From Bryopsis sp. KO-2023 (taxonomy: Eukaryota; Chlorophyta; Ulvophyceae; Bryopsidales; Bryopsidaceae): DNA of 64,000 bases. How positions within the stretch are numbered: position 1 is the stretch's first letter; each line of letters opens with the position of its first letter. The stretch spans positions 1,116,001-1,180,000 of the forward strand of contig BSYQ01000001.1 in the NCBI GenBank assembly GCA_030272585.1, given 5' to 3'. Below the pieces are notes generated by a model. That model was not told where the DNA came from. It saw only the letters and a list, made by a program, of their open reading frames with translations, and did not search any database. Positions 20,455 through 33,402 of the stretch are shown here, piece after piece. Made by a program: the position numbers and the translations under genes.

Positions 20455-22758
20455 TTACTCTGATTCCACCATTGGCTTATTCACACTCCCACTGCTCCCC
20501 ACTTTGTCGTTGATCCAACACCTCGCTCCAAAATTCCCTCCTCCTCCTCCACCACCACCACCACCACCACCACCACCACCGCCACCACCGCCACCACCGC
20601 CACCATTATTTCCCATCCTCTCCCCGAAACCCCCTCCAAAATTGACCCCACTCCCACCACCAGGCCCAGAACTCGCATTACCGTTACCATTACCTCTGTG
20701 ACCACCAGGACCCCAAGGCCCCTCTCCACCATTCCCATTCCCATCACTCATTCCGAGAATTTTCCAGATAGCCCCAGTCGCAAGCAGCTCCCTCACTCGA
20801 TCCTGAAACTTGTAATATTGGTCCAAATACTCCTCATAGGTCAAATCAAAGAGATGTTGCTTTCGCTTCTGTTGTTTTCTTGGAGGGCTGCCAGAGAGGG
20901 ATCTCCCTTCAGGTCCAGACCGCTCACGTTTCCTGCCTCGATTGCTTCCACTCGGTCCTATTCCTTCACCACCCCCAGACCCATCCGGCCGGCGGTTCGG
21001 ATTCCCCTCTAGAGTGCCTTCACTGACTCGACCCATCGGAGCTTTCAGGGGTTTCACCGGTGATTTTGCGATGGCGGGTCGCTCAGATGAGGGTTGCGAA
21101 GAGGGGAGCCTAGTCTCAGGCGGTGGCGTAACATGGGTTTCCTTCTTGGGAAGGCGCAGTGCTTCCCCCACCGGCGATTTTTCCATGGGTCGAACCCCTT
21201 CTTCCATTTCGTGACTCTTGACTGGACTCCTCGAAGCGTGAGGGTCCATCTGTGGGGCATTGAATCTCCATTCAGATCCTGACCTGCTGGGAGGCCCCCT
21301 CGATGGATTGTCAAACTCATGTTGCTCCCTGGTCAACCCTGACATCATTTCCATCGGTGGGGGCATTTTACTGAAACTCTCCAATCCTGAGGAACCCCGC
21401 TCTTGAAATCGGCCACCCCACGAATTGGGCCCGGAATTGCCCTGAGCAAATCGTTCATTGTTGGTGCCGGATCCCATGAACCCCTCTGACACTGGCCCAG
21501 AATTTCGATGCATGTATGCTTGCCTTTGCATGGTGGCCCTGGTCGGACCAAAATAAGGCGCAGGGTCGATGAATAACCGATGCTGTGGTTCTGGTTTTGA
21601 AGCCCCTTCTACCCGGGCACCCTCCGTCATTAATCTGATCAATTCTTTTGCAACATCCACCGGCACCTCTTGTCCATCCTTGGCAATTTTCACCGGCTTC
21701 CCTTCGTTCAAAGGATTCGCCAGGTGCTCCACTTTGTGAAAGGCAAGGTTGTGCAGCACCTCCCACTCCACCTGAAAGAGCCCCCCCCAAGAGGAGCCCA
21801 CCCAAAACCCATGCTTCGGGCCCCGGCCGATGGCAGAGGACATTCTAGCAAACCCTTGGAAGTGCCCACTTTGGTTTACTGAGAAAATCAGGTGAACTTC
21901 GTCTGTCATGTGGTAGGCTTCGTTCAGCTTCGCCTCGTTGTGGGGTTGGGTGGCCCAGACGGCATTCTCCACGCTTCGGCGGAGGTTGGTCAAGTTGTTG
22001 GATTTCAATATAAAGTATCGAATGGTCTTTGGGGGCTGCTTTGCGGAGTCCACTGGGATGGCTGCCCGCTGCAAATAACATTGAAATTGAGTGAGACTGA
22101 GAGGAGTTTTGGGGATTATGACTAAGAGACAATCGGATCCTGTACAAGATGACCGAACATTTTCAACTCCATAAAAAACAAAACAAAAGCAAAACAGGAC
22201 AAAAAAAACAAATCAGCCGCCCAGATAGCCAAAGAAACCACCACCGTTGAAGCCACAGTTGAAAAAGCTTCCCACCTCTGAGACTTCGGAGGGCTTGCTC
22301 TCAAGTAAGGGGGGCATGATGTCCCCGTTTGGCCTGGAAGTTGTGGTCTTGAGAGGTTTGGGGTCGAACACAACCTTTTGGAATCCTTCCCTCACTGGTT
22401 TTTGAGCTGGTTGGGAGAGACCTGGTGGACCACCTTGCCCTGGAGACGGGTCTTTCGCAACCGGACTCGGGTCGACACCGCCACCACCGCCATCCACACC
22501 TTCGCTTTTCTTCTTCTTCTTCTTCACATCATCTAAAGCCCCAAAAACAAGATTCTCAGCTCGGTGAACGGGAATCCGAAAGCGAATCACTGCAGAGATG
22601 TTGGCGAAACAGTGGAACTCAAGTGCGAATCCAAAGAGGGGTAGAAATCATCGCAACCTAGGAAAGAACTACCTACCTCCTGCCTTGGGAGTCTCGAGTG
22701 GCAAAAGGTCATCGTCGAAAGCTAGCAAGTCTCCGTACAGGTCGTCCACTTCGTCCAT
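20455..22758 (-). CDS. YTH-domain RNA-binding protein (m6A reader, DC type)
   Basis: Three exons on the minus strand: 22758-22677, 22532-22276, 22068-20455, giving 650 residues; both junctions are in phase. The N-terminus is acidic with a poly-Lys stretch. The YTH domain spans about residues 125-270, with RYFILKSNNLTNL, VWATQPHNEAKLN and a VHLIFSVNQSGHFQGFARM strand, then NEGKPVKIAKDGQEV. The Trp residues of VWAT and SSWGG match the aromatic cage that holds N6-methyladenosine. The form resembles YTHDC1 rather than YTHDF, and a nuclear role is likely. A long Gly/Pro/Arg-rich tail follows, with Arg-Ser-like motifs and a run of about 24 glycines. The TAA stop is embedded in a perfect GTAAGT donor, so a further 3' exon cannot be excluded. 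Confidence 0.9.
20537..20610 (-). repeat. Trinucleotide repeat encoding polyglycine
   Basis: A (CCA/CCT/CCG)n tract on the + strand reads as (GGN)n in the YTH protein, about 24 consecutive Gly codons. Mixed codons suggest it is older than a pure microsatellite, though length variation is likely. Confidence 0.85.
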
Positions 22759-22917
22759 ACCGCGAAGATACCAACAACCGACGGGGGGGTCCTCAACGAA
22801 TGAAACAAAATCCGTATCTGTACACCTCTAAGCTTCTTTTTCCTTGAAAGCGCTCCCGTTTGGACCGACGAGTCGTTCGACCTGACACTTGAGTTCCCAC
22901 TGGAGGTGAGGGAGTCG
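22759..22917. promoter_or_regulatory. Short bidirectional promoter between YTH gene and unknown gene
   Basis: 159 bp between the YTH start codon and the first in-frame ATG of the gene on the + strand, or 297 bp if that gene starts at 23056. Confidence 0.45.
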
Positions 22918-23610
22918 ATGGATCGAGCCTTCACGTCAGTTTTGATTTTTCCCATTTACACGCCATTTCCGTCTAAAATTAGAAAGGAGATAAAATCGTC
23001 CAAAGCGACGGTTTTCGAGTTCTTTTCCCCCTTCTCAGCTCTACATTTGCTGCTGATGTCCATTGCTCGACCGGGCGTCTTTGGGCAGCTTCCGTTCGCG
23101 GGCGTGTACGTGCGATGCCCGTCCCACCTTGGACGCCAAGACCCCACGCGTTTTCGTCACGCTCGAAAACTGCGAGCAGGCGAGGAGAAGGGTCTCTATG
23201 ATTATCAAGACGAGCCTCCCCCCAAAAAACAATATGTCGGTGAAGCGCTTTTGGAAGATCCGGACAGACCCACCTCAGTAAACACTGAAGAGTGGGCCAG
23301 GTTCAAGATCCCCCACCGGTTTCAGGGTGTGAACACCAAACGGCTGGACATTCAGCGATTTCCAAGATTCAAGACGAATTTTGATGGGCAAAAGGGGAAA
23401 CTGGCATGGATGGGGACAGAATGTCAAAAATGTGGGCTGCAAATCCGTAGGGAAAGGAGGACCAATCGTGAAACGAGTTTGAATGTGTATGCCCATGCCA
23501 GCATCCCGATAGATATGCTGAGATCATGCACTGAGAAAAAAATGTACCCTCTGTTGTGGCGAACAAGGGACCCTTTCGTTGCCTTGGATATTCTTGGGGT
23601 GGATGACTGA
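22918..23610 (+). CDS. Unknown intronless protein with a CxxC motif
   Basis: Not recognised. The frame has ATGs at 22918 and 23056, giving 230 or 184 residues. The N-terminal part (PFAGVYVRCPSHLGRQDPTR) is Arg-rich and may target an organelle. The core has DEPPPKKQYVGEALLEDPDR and a WARFKIPHRF segment, then a CQKCGL zinc-knuckle-like pair and a DPFVALDILGVDD end. Codon use is protein-like throughout, there are no internal stops, and it sits head-to-head with a real gene, so expression is likely. A mitochondrial ribosomal or assembly role would be speculation. Confidence 0.65.
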   Translation: MDRAFTSVLIFPIYTPFPSKIRKEIKSSKATVFEFFSPFSALHLLLMSIARPGVFGQLPFAGVYVRCPSHLGRQDPTRFRHARKLRAGEEKGLYDYQDEPPPKKQYVGEALLEDPDRPTSVNTEEWARFKIPHRFQGVNTKRLDIQRFPRFKTNFDGQKGKLAWMGTECQKCGLQIRRERRTNRETSLNVYAHASIPIDMLRSCTEKKMYPLLWRTRDPFVALDILGVDD

Positions 23611-25761
23611 CTGGGATTCATGCCGGTGGATCTGTGCAGACGAGATGCTGCTGAAGTGAATTTGAGCCAGCTCCTGCCGCAGTGTTCTCAACAGATCGAT
23701 ACCTGGGTTTTGTTTTTCTGTGGGAACATGACCTGACCCTAGTTGCAGCGTATGCAGATTAGGGCCAGTTGGGTGGAATTTGTTCAACGGAATGTATGAA
23801 GTTCGGGCAACCACCATCTTTGACTAAATTTCCGACCTATGCTGTGAACATGTGGTGGAGTGACAGCACTTATTTGGACTGTCCGAGTCTTGCTGCAGTT
23901 GTTGCTTGATATTGGTTTTCAGATGATCGAAAGGGGTTGGGAGGTCTCAGCTGGTGGTGACTGTGACAATGGATGGCATAGTTTATAAATTATGTAAGAT
24001 AGTCGGTATCTGGAGAAAGTAACTGGAAGGTGAGTTGCCACAGTGTTTCTCCCCCACGTGGACAGAAATATGCACTCGACAATAATATAAATCAATCGAT
24101 AAGTAAAATTAACATTCCAGTCCGTTCTGGCAACACAAGATACCTCAGAAATGTTCCCAAGCAAGGTCCCAGACGGAGGACCCCTTGAAGACCCCTGCCA
24201 GCAACCGACTACCCGATCTATTATGCAAAAAAGTGGCCCCCCCACTCATCGTAATGGAACCGAGCTCACTGGTACAACCCTCAAGTCCCATGCTTTGTAC
24301 GAGTCACGTGGTGTCTTCCGCTCCAAGAAAAAAAATTAGTTAGGGGTTTTAGTAGAGGCAAGGATATTGAGCAGTGTCACAGGCAGCGCTCTCCCCGCGC
24401 GATGCATCGCGGAAAACAACGATCCATGAAACAGATATTGCCCGTCGCCTCGTTCGGCCCTTCCCGGACGCGATTAGTGAGACAAAGCTCTTGGCCAAGT
24501 TGCGGTTATCCTGCTGTGCTCGCATTGTGGACTCATGGCGACATCAACAATCGCAACTGCCTGTGTTGTGAGGAATGGGGCTGTTCTCCATGTTTGTTTG
24601 TTTGGAGCTACGTCCATGGACTCCACGATACAAGGAAGGGTGGTGTTTGAGTCCGCATCAACTTGGGGAGCGCTTTCGTAAATGTAAGTGCTCTCGTTGC
24701 AAATATGTGTATGTCGTTCTGCACGCGGACAAAAATATCGATTCCTTCGGTTGCGACTCGTCTTGCGTCTTGTCCATTGCGGTCCTGAAAGCGCTAATTT
24801 TATTTTATCTTTTTCTTCAAGTGGAAAAAGAGCAGATCGGACTATTCGGGGGGTTCTATGGGCGCCGCCACAACAAAGGCAGCGCCCTTAGAAGTGGTAC
24901 CAATTCAGTGCTATGTCGTGAGCATTGCGAGACGATTCATCACCGCTTAATATTCGGTTCCGTGTGAAATTGTCAGAGCTCGATGCTCAAAATACCCACA
25001 AGTTGTGAGTTTTGTGGCCACAAACACAGCCAGATTGTCACTTCTGACCCAAATTCGCAGCAATCTCCCAGATGACCCACATTTGGGGCCACTTTGGTGC
25101 GATGGAGATTGAAAAGAAATCCTGTATCACACCAGATTGTAATCGACGCAATTTTGTTGGGCAAGAGCCACAGCTTGGCCTGACGTTAGCACTAAACAGA
25201 ACTTTAGAAACGGAGGTGAGCGAATATCTGATGAAAGAAACTGGTTACCGGGCTGCGGAGTCCATTGTTGGCCCTCTGTCGTAGGCATCCAGTGTGCGTC
25301 GCCTGTTTGGTCTCGTCCGTCCGTTTGTTCCGTCGGTTACAGGGCCGTTTTAGAAGTGCGTACAGCCTATTTCTGAGGGTACATACTGATAGAACCAGTA
25401 CTTAATAAGAACGTACGTCACGCTTCAGGGGAAAGCCCGCAGTATACAGCGCGCGAATGACACACACACTGCCACACCAAGTTTTTCGACCGCGTTCTGT
25501 GATATGCACTCGAAGTTCTTTTCTGCGAGCCAACGCGGTGCGGGTGGCTGACGAGAATCATAGCGGACGTCTATTTCCACGGACGGCTTGACCCCCTTTT
25601 CCATGCATTTTGACTTTACTGTACGTTCCTCTAAAAATAGATTGAGATTTTACTCCACTAAGTTACTGTGTGTTCCCGACATATTCAAGACTCTGCTTGA
25701 GCACTCTAGTCTTGCCCTGTCCCTCCCAACTCCAGCCTGGTTAGCACGAGAGCAAGGCACC
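23611..25761. other. Intergenic, no supported gene
   Basis: Short frames only, none with a recognisable motif or convincing splice partners. The first few hundred bases are T/G-rich and may be the 3' UTR of the preceding gene. The last part must hold the promoter of the KIX-like gene. Confidence 0.4.
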
Positions 25762-27639
25762 ATGAGCCAACTTTGGCATTCCGAAGAGGATATGCCCTAC
25801 CGCAGGACGATATTGTTGGAGATGTGAGTTTTTTTCGTTTTTGCGTCTACCTTGTGGCGTCTCGAGAAAGCTTCGTCTTGATTCGGAAGATAAGCGCCGT
25901 GTTGGGATGTTCCGCAGATACAAGCTCTTTCAAAGGTCATCGGAGGTGTCTCATTCTCCAGATTGGAAACAGTCTTTCCCTAGTTTCGTGCGAAGGCTGG
26001 AGTTGGTGCTCTACTTGTGCGGGTCGTCACTGGTGAGTTGCATGATCGACACTTCTCTTGATGCGTTCGGTGCGACGAAGCCCCTCGTCGCGCTATCGAC
26101 GCTGGAACTGACAGGCGACTCGCTGCTTCATCGCAGGAAGAGTACTCGGATCCCACCACGGTCGTTAAGCGTCTGAGGAGTGTGGCTGAGCACCTTCACA
26201 AACAAAGGGTCCAACAGCAACAGCAGTTGGCTCAAATAGAGCGAGGTGGCAACTTCTCTCCTCAAGTGCGGACCCAGGACTCGGTGTCGCCGAATCAACC
26301 ATACCATATTCAGCTGCAGGCTCCAGTATGGACAGGCGACGCGAACGTCCCCCTGCAGCAATACATCATCCGCCACTTGGGCGCTGGTATTCCAGGACTG
26401 AATCCGGACACAGAGGGAGGGGCGAGACGGTTGGTTCAAGGGAGCTCGACCCCGGGCTATCATCCAGAAACAATTATTCTTAAACAAGAAGACTTAGTGG
26501 ATAATTTAGGGAGGGCAGTGCCCCAGGGCTTCTTGCAACAGCAGAGCCCGCAGTTGGACCAGCTTTTTGTCCAGAATGCGAGTGGTCAGCTGGTTCCCTT
26601 ATCATCGCTCGGAGAGGGCTCGTCGGGTTCCCACCTTGGGCAAGACTTGCCTCAGGACCTCATGCAGCCCGTGAGTCTGGGCTGCAGCACCCCCCAAACA
26701 GGATTGTATCAATCACAGGAGGATGTCCCTTCATTGATTCTGCCTGCCGATCAGGTGTCTCTTCTCAGGGGGGAGGGGGCCGGGAATGAGCAACCCCCAA
26801 GAATTGTTGTGGAGGGGGAGCAGGGTGCCAGATATTATTTGGATTCATCGCAAGGTAGCTCCAGCATTGATCGCCTTCATTGAATTATCGGGGGGGGGGG
26901 GGGCAAAATGCGTTGTTATTGTACAACCCAATCTTTGTCTACAGGACCATAAAGGTTTTCTTTATCAGGAGTTTATTTTGATGAAGGACCATTGGTATTA
27001 TGCTCGTGGGATTTTGAATTCGGAAAAGAAATGGAAGGCATTTCCTGTCCGGTTAAGAAATAACTCATCGTTGAGATCGACTGCAGGGAAGTGGACCGTA
27101 CGTTGCTCCATGGGGCACAAATATTTTGTTTTTGTGTGTCGAGCACCGTGAGAATCTTAGAACAGTCTTTCAGCAGGGCGATAATTCATGAAGTTCGTTT
27201 TGTTGAAACAGTGACCATGGCACTCCAGGTTGCACCACCAGATCCTCCTCAGGATGCGTCAGCACCTCTACCCAGTTCTTGGGCCCGAACTGAGCCGATG
27301 TCCGAAGGAAGCCCACTAGTATTGAACGACACACTCGTAAGAAACCTAAACCAGTCTCAAGTATCTTAATGTATTCTTGCCAGAATAAGAAAAAGTTTGT
27401 TCCTGACAAACGAGTTTATCTCCTGATAGCACCAACAGTGGAATAAACACAGCGGGTTTCTCCATGGGCGTCGATTTATGATCGATTTATGGTTTATTTT
27501 TTTGGGGGACGAACGGCTGTTTGTTTTTGTACAGATGCCTGCATTGAGTGCCGATGAACTTCAACCAGCCTTGAGTCCCGAATATCTCGAATTAGTCAGA
27601 GCATGGGGGGCTCGTGGAGGTGGGAATGAAAACCCATGA
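25762..27639 (+). CDS. KIX-like, Gln-rich transcription co-regulator
   Basis: Five exons: 25762-25823, 25918-26032, 26137-26854, 27212-27336, 27535-27639, joining in phase to 374 residues. The first 75 residues resemble a KIX fold: a short start (MSQLWHSEED), then RRTILLEIYKLFQRSSE, a WKQSFPSFVRRLELVLYLC helix, and SDPTTVVKRLRSVAEHLHKQ, ending in a Gln run. KIX domains occur in Mediator Med15 and CBP/p300 and bind activation domains. The remainder is Gln/Pro/Ser-rich and likely disordered, with a short conserved-looking C-terminus (LSPEYLELVRAWGARGG). The splice into exon 4 skips an open stretch at 26945-27070; that stretch cannot be joined in phase from the chosen donor. The KIX call is by pattern only. 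Confidence 0.65.
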
Positions 27640-30600
27640 ACACTTGAACAACAAAGAACGTATACATAACTGTCGGATGCTTAAAAAGAAAACGACGTGT
27701 TTCATTATTACCTGAATTATGACTTTGGCACTGTGACTCCACAAAGTGTGTTGCCATATCAGGGGTATCGTGTTCGAAATGATATTCCAGAAAACAAGAA
27801 GAAAGAGAGAAAAAAAAAACGAGAAACAAAAAAAAGGTTGAAAAAGAAATTGCTTGGACATAATGACAGAAGAAGAGAAAGAAGAAGAAAAAAAATGGAG
27901 GAAAAAAAAATTGCATGTGGATGTGTCAACAGAATATCTTGGTCTTTGACCTTAATATTAAAAAAAAAAGAAAATGGTTTTTCTTTTTTTTTTTTCTTTT
28001 TTTAAGTTTTCGAGATTAAAAAGAAAAAAAAAACACAATGCATAATGATAAGGCCAAGGGTGTTGGTCCTCAAGGACCAGCGACAGTCACCAGGTTTATA
28101 TTACAAGTTTCAACATACTTTTTTTTTTTTAATTTTAAACTTTTTGCTGGACCACAAAGAAGTTTTAAGGACAAGAAAGCAAAAGCAAGAGCAAAAAAAA
28201 AAATCGACGAAAAGGGGTCTTAGTAGTTTTTGGGGGGGAAAGTAGGTTCACAAGCGGGCAGTCATTTTAGTCTGGATGATATGCCATCAACTTCATTTTT
28301 TTTTCTCTTCTTTTTTTTTTTTTTTGGCCTGTACTTTTGCATCTTTTTCAGACGGCCGGGAACCTTGTTTTTTTGATTTCGGGGGGTTGACTTTTTTCCT
28401 GGCTGTAATAATTTGCCTCGGCACCGAATGAATACGGGGCCTTGGGCAGCGAAGGATAACATCAAGCTGAGACAGTGCTTTTGAGGAGGTTCTGCCTCAA
28501 GAAATGGTCTTTTTTATGAAACGACTCTAAGGGGATGGAGGGCAAATTGCAAACGTGGCTGGTTTTTCTTTTTTTTATTTTCTGGTCCTCGTGAGGAGTT
28601 TGTCCTCACCACTCCACTGAACGATTTAGGCAGCTGCTGAAGAAAAGAGAGAGAGAGAGAGGAACAAAAAACAAAAACAAAGCCCCTTTCAAAAGATGAA
28701 AAAAAAAGCACCATTTATTTTGTTCTTGGCTGCTTCATGATCCACTATTTGGAGGAAAGAATTAAGAAAAAAGGAAAAGAAAAAAAAAATAACAGTGATA
28801 GAAAAAAAAGGAGAGAGAGAGAGAGTTATTCACAAGAGATTGAATGAAAAGGAAAAGAAGTTTGGAAGAGGTTATTTGAATTTTAGATTTTGTTGCTTTT
28901 TTTTTTGGTATTAATTTGAAACTGTTTTGCTTTTTTTTGTTTAATTCGTCATGTTGCTTTCCCTTTAAAATTTTTTCCCTCTCAACACTCAATGGACAGT
29001 GTGCTATTAGCGGTAGGGTTCATCTTTTCAAGGAAAGAAAAAAAAAAGGAAAGAAGAGAATTGGTTAGGAAGCCTATTTTTGAAAAGGTGGGGTTGGTAT
29101 TAAAAAAAAAGAAGTAAAAAAAAGACATATTGTGTGTGATGTTGAGATCCTCAAGCACAGCATTAACAGTTCTTAGCAAGGTTATTTCTTTTGGTTTTTT
29201 CTTTTGCAAAAAGTGATGAAGAAAGCAAGCGAAAAAAAGCAAAAAAAAAAAGAAAAAAACACAAAGGGATTGAGAAAAATGATTACAGGGCGCCAGGGTA
29301 GTCTCTCTAAGCAGCTATATTAGTCAGCTGTGGAGAGATAAAGTTCAATTACAAATTTGGCATGGTGGTCGCCTTGGAACCAGCGGAACGAATGCGCTTT
29401 TAAGTTTATTCTATTTTTGGGGGGAAGAGGGGGGGGAAGGGGGGGGGGTTAAAAAAGGGATCCTTTTTTATTCTTTTTTTCGTAGCACCATGTTTTTGCA
29501 AGTCAGTTTTTTTGCTTCTCATGCTGGATAAAATTCCAGGCGGGACACAGTGGGATTGATTTTACTGACAAGATTTCTATGATTAATTTCGGGAGGAGAA
29601 AAAAGGGGGGAAGTTGCCACACGCTCATTATTGTAGAGGGGTTTTGGTTAGGGGGGGAGGGGGTTGGGTGAAAAAAAAAATATCATGGGTTGGTTATATT
29701 GTGACACAGGGATGCTATATTGGTTACGATTGGGGGGCTTCGGACAATAATCAAGAAATAAACGAGTGACATGTTTTTTGTTTGCCTTTTTTTTTATTTG
29801 GTTCGCTTTCGTGAGGACTGGGTTGCGCAGGTGTTGAAAACATATTGTGGGGACCATGGTGAGGGTTGTGTTTTTTCATTGTGACTAATCCTCGTCGGCC
29901 CAGTTGTGAAACCGTTGGATAAAGGTGCTTTGCTCTGTGTCCTGAGCACAGGAGAAGCAACCCAGGTTTTTCCTCTCAGATCTAGCACAGTAGTGTTTGG
30001 AGAGTGTTCAACAGCTTGGCAGATCAGTTGGCGGATAATTGCAATATTGAGTTGGGTTGGATATTCGTCATATGATATTGATAGTACTTGGTTTGTATAT
30101 ATCGATATTACATACTTGCGATGTTATTTCCTAAGGAAGTGGAATTGTTTAGAACATGGGTTGTATCCCTTCCAGGGCCTTTTAACAATATTTCCTGACC
30201 GACCATGTTGCTTTTTTTTCAAAATGGTGTTGTGAAATCGACTGCAGGCTCAAAGAACTGTCCTCCTGGACCTGACTTGTGTCGGCAAACTCCAGATATA
30301 ATTTTCACGCAAATAACAGAGGATTAAAAAATGAAGGCTGTAATGTTCTTGATATAGGATTCAATCAAGTGTCAAAAGTGTGACTGGGGTGTTAGTAATT
30401 TGTGTGAGATAAAAACTAAATTGATGCACAGAATCCAAAGTATGCTAAAATACACCTTACAATCACCGGCACACCAACAAACGATCCATTACAAAACCGC
30501 TGCTACGTCAAGACCCATTCGTTCCCTCAAGAATAATGAACCCACTTCCCCTCCAATTCTCTCTAACTACCATCATCCCCTTGCAAACCAGCTGCAAATG

Positions 30601-30681
30601 CATGCAGATAGGCGATCATTTCGCCCAACTCCACCGATGGCACAACATTGAAAAAAAAAGAAACCCCATCAGAGCATCCCT
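27640..30681. other. Convergent homopolymer-rich region
   Basis: No supported gene in 3 kb. Up to about 30340 the + strand is almost devoid of C and consists of A, T and G runs, including GA repeats near 28650 and 28811 and a G-rich stretch at 29420-29450. After that it turns A/C-rich. It lies between the + strand KIX-like gene and the minus-strand PNPOx-like gene, so it is likely long 3' UTR or termination sequence on both sides. Confidence 0.5.
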
Positions 30682-33036
30682 CTAAGGCCGATTTACGAGG
30701 ATGGTCACAGCTTCTGTGGCTTCCAGGAGGTTATGTACCCTCATGTCAAAGCCCAGTCTGACGACTCCAAAATCGGCCCCACTTCGAAGCCTGATATCTG
30801 CACCCATCGCATCGATGGAAATGAAAGCAGCATCATCCACTACTTGCTCTTTGGACGAAAACAAGTTTTTAAGGTCATCTTGGAACGTTTCGTTCAAAAC
30901 CTGTGGGGTTTTCCCAATCCACACAACTGCAATCAATTTTTAAGTCTGGTGTGACACCAAGGAAGTGTCAGTCTCAGCTCGTACCATTGCATTCATTCAA
31001 AATTCACAACTTTCTGTTATAATCCGTGGGGAACCAGCCAAAAAGCCAAACTACAATGAATTGTGGAGGGGATTCATCAGGGATTTACTCAAACGCTGTG
31101 TGGAAAACCAAAACATTCCTGTTCCGATACAAAATCTGCAAAGACCCCAAAGGCATTTGCTGATCCTAGATGCTGATTGAGGAGACAATCACCACTACCA
31201 CCGTAAAGCTTCAGAAAGGACCTCTGTTTCTCAATGTAAGGGAAAAAACGTGAGAATCCAATTTGCACAAAAGCTTACGTGCAAAGTGTGGTGAGGATTT
31301 GCTTGGACGATTAAATCGGGTTCGGCCTTCAGATAGTCTGCCACGTCAATCCACTGCACCGTTCCGAAGCCCCCAACGAAATATATATCGTTGATTTTGT
31401 GCATCCGAAAGTAAAGGTTGTTTCCTGTCGAGACGTTCTCCCTTTTGGTGTGCCTCATGTGGAAAAGCTGTGCCAAAAAACTAGAGTTCAGCATCGATTG
31501 CTTTCAACTCCAACCGAATTCCATTATGGAGCTGTTATCAGATGTCCTCCAAAAAAAGCGGGAGTATTGAACAGCCATGGGTGCAAATTTTCTTGAGCTC
31601 ACCTCCCTGGCCTCATTATGCATGCTCGGAGGAAGTGGGTAGACATCCCCAAAGATGGTAACTCTTGCATTGGCCAATCCTGTCCAGCCCGGCATTTGCA
31701 CCACCAGAGAGCATCTGGAATCCTCTTGCAAGTTTTTGGATGGAAGGGCCAAAGGCGACAGACTGAACACCGGGAAACCGCCCCCATCCGTGATGAAGTC
31801 CACCAGGGTTCCGAACGGGTAGCCCGCCCGTCTGTGATGCATACTGGACATTATTGTACACAAATGGGCGAATTGCGCTTGCTCTGCCTGCAGAAAAAGA
31901 AAAAAAAAGGAGGGGAGGGTGGGTTGAATGCTGGATCGACCAATTTGAAAAGATTGGTAATGTGAGGGGATATTTCAGGAAGGGGACAGACATATATATA
32001 CTTCAATTTTGCAATCTCCTTTCGGAAGTTTGAAACAAAAAACGAATGTGCAACTTTTTTCCCGTGTTTCATGATAATTTTTGCTATGTGATGTGCCTCC
32101 ATGATATGAGGTTGGGGAAAGAAGGGGGAGCTAAAATTGCTCAGCTCATAGATTTTGCATCTTATCTTATCTGCTGATCAGAACTGGAAATGCGGCCTTT
32201 ATTATGCACAGTATCGAAGTGCTTTCATGGAAAACATGTGGGTTCACGGTGCCAGACAATTTTCGTCAAACTGTTCTAATTTATCAATGTGCATTTTCAG
32301 CCTTGAACAAAGTTTGAGAAAAAAAAGAGTATGGTATTGAGATGACGTACCAAGTTTCGAACCGCCACTTGTGGAGGGGGCAGGTCGAATCTGGCAGTAG
32401 CATTTTTCACCCCGCAGGAGAGAAGGCTGCCAAACAGACTTGACCGGCCCACGGAGGATTTTTCGCCATCTGCAATCGCAGGAAGGACTTCCAGGATACT
32501 TTCATCTGGGACTACTGCAAGTCCGACCGTTTGATTGAAAGAAAAGGAAAAAACCAACCCGCCTCCCAATCTCAGTAAATCAGACGACAGTTTCAATGGG
32601 TTTTTTCAGCTGAGTTCACTTTGGAGCATAGAGAAGGAATGTTGGAGGGGCCAGAAAGGGCGACAAAATCACACCAAAATGCCTTGTTTAGAAATCTGAC
32701 TATATGGATTCGGAGAAGGCGATATTGGATTGAGTGCATGTGCCATCTTCGAAAAAAGCATCAACCAATCACTGCACTCAAATAGTGACAGGGGCACCCC
32801 CAGGAGCGGGAGAATAGACAAGAAAAACAACCAAATTAACACGTACCAACGCCATCAGTTCTCCTCGCCTCAACTGTTGTGGCTTCCAGCGCCTCCTCTT
32901 CTGATCTTGCACAGTACAGGGCACTCTTGGAACGGCAACCAGGGAATATTCTCGACTCTACTGGGGGCCGTCTTACTCTAGAAACGCCACGGGTCCCCAG
33001 GGTCCCTCGCCCAGATAGGCTGCCGCAAGTCGACAT
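30682..33036 (-). CDS. FMN-binding split-barrel (PNPOx-like) protein, probably plastid
   Basis: Five exons on the minus strand: 33036-32847, 32514-32351, 31887-31603, 31467-31279, 30900-30682; every junction is in phase and the product is 348 residues. The first 60 residues are Arg/Ser-rich, like a transit peptide. The split-barrel domain includes HHRRAGYPFGTLVDFI, DSRCSLVVQMPGW, RVTIFGDVYPLP and a FVGGFGTVQWID strand. The C-terminal region (VDDAAFISIDAMGADIRLR) resembles the companion domain (DUF2470) of plant and HugZ-like proteins. Relatives bind FMN or haem; the substrate here is unknown. It shares a 366-bp promoter with HCF101 on the opposite strand, which fits a plastid role. Confidence 0.82.
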
Positions 33037-33402
33037 CCCCCAACGAAATCACCAAGAACAAAAGTGCCCACCGATAACAAAAACCTGATGTATGGTGTAC
33101 TCTGTCTGCAGGGTTGTTTCTGGACTGTTTGAAATCATGCATGCAGAGAGTTGAACTCAAATTTGCAGTACTTTGCTTAATTAATCGAACCTGCCGAGTG
33201 GGAGTCGACGTGTCCACCGAATCCTCGACATTGGAACCGCACGACAGTGCCTTGGACCTCTTGTTGGAGCCCCTTTCGCAATCTAACACATCGCCGCGCT
33301 GAAAGTCAACCGTGGCACGATCCACCCAACGGCGCGAATCGAAGGTCGACGATCAGCGACATTTCTCTCTCTTTTTTTTTTGTCTGCGAAGATTTCGGAG
33401 AT
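33037..33402. promoter_or_regulatory. Bidirectional promoter between PNPOx-like gene and HCF101
   Basis: 366 bp between two divergent start codons. A T-rich tract lies at 33372-33381 close to the HCF101 start. No TATA box stands out. Confidence 0.5.

Noticed and set aside
26945-27151. Open stretch after a CTACAG acceptor as an exon of the KIX-like gene
   Set aside because: It is open only in phase 0, while the donor that joins the next exons correctly is phase 1. Skipping it gives a consistent five-exon gene.
28262-28465. Lys-rich 67-residue minus-strand frame as a ribosomal protein
   Set aside because: The Lys block comes from a T run on the + strand, and the rest matches no ribosomal family I know.
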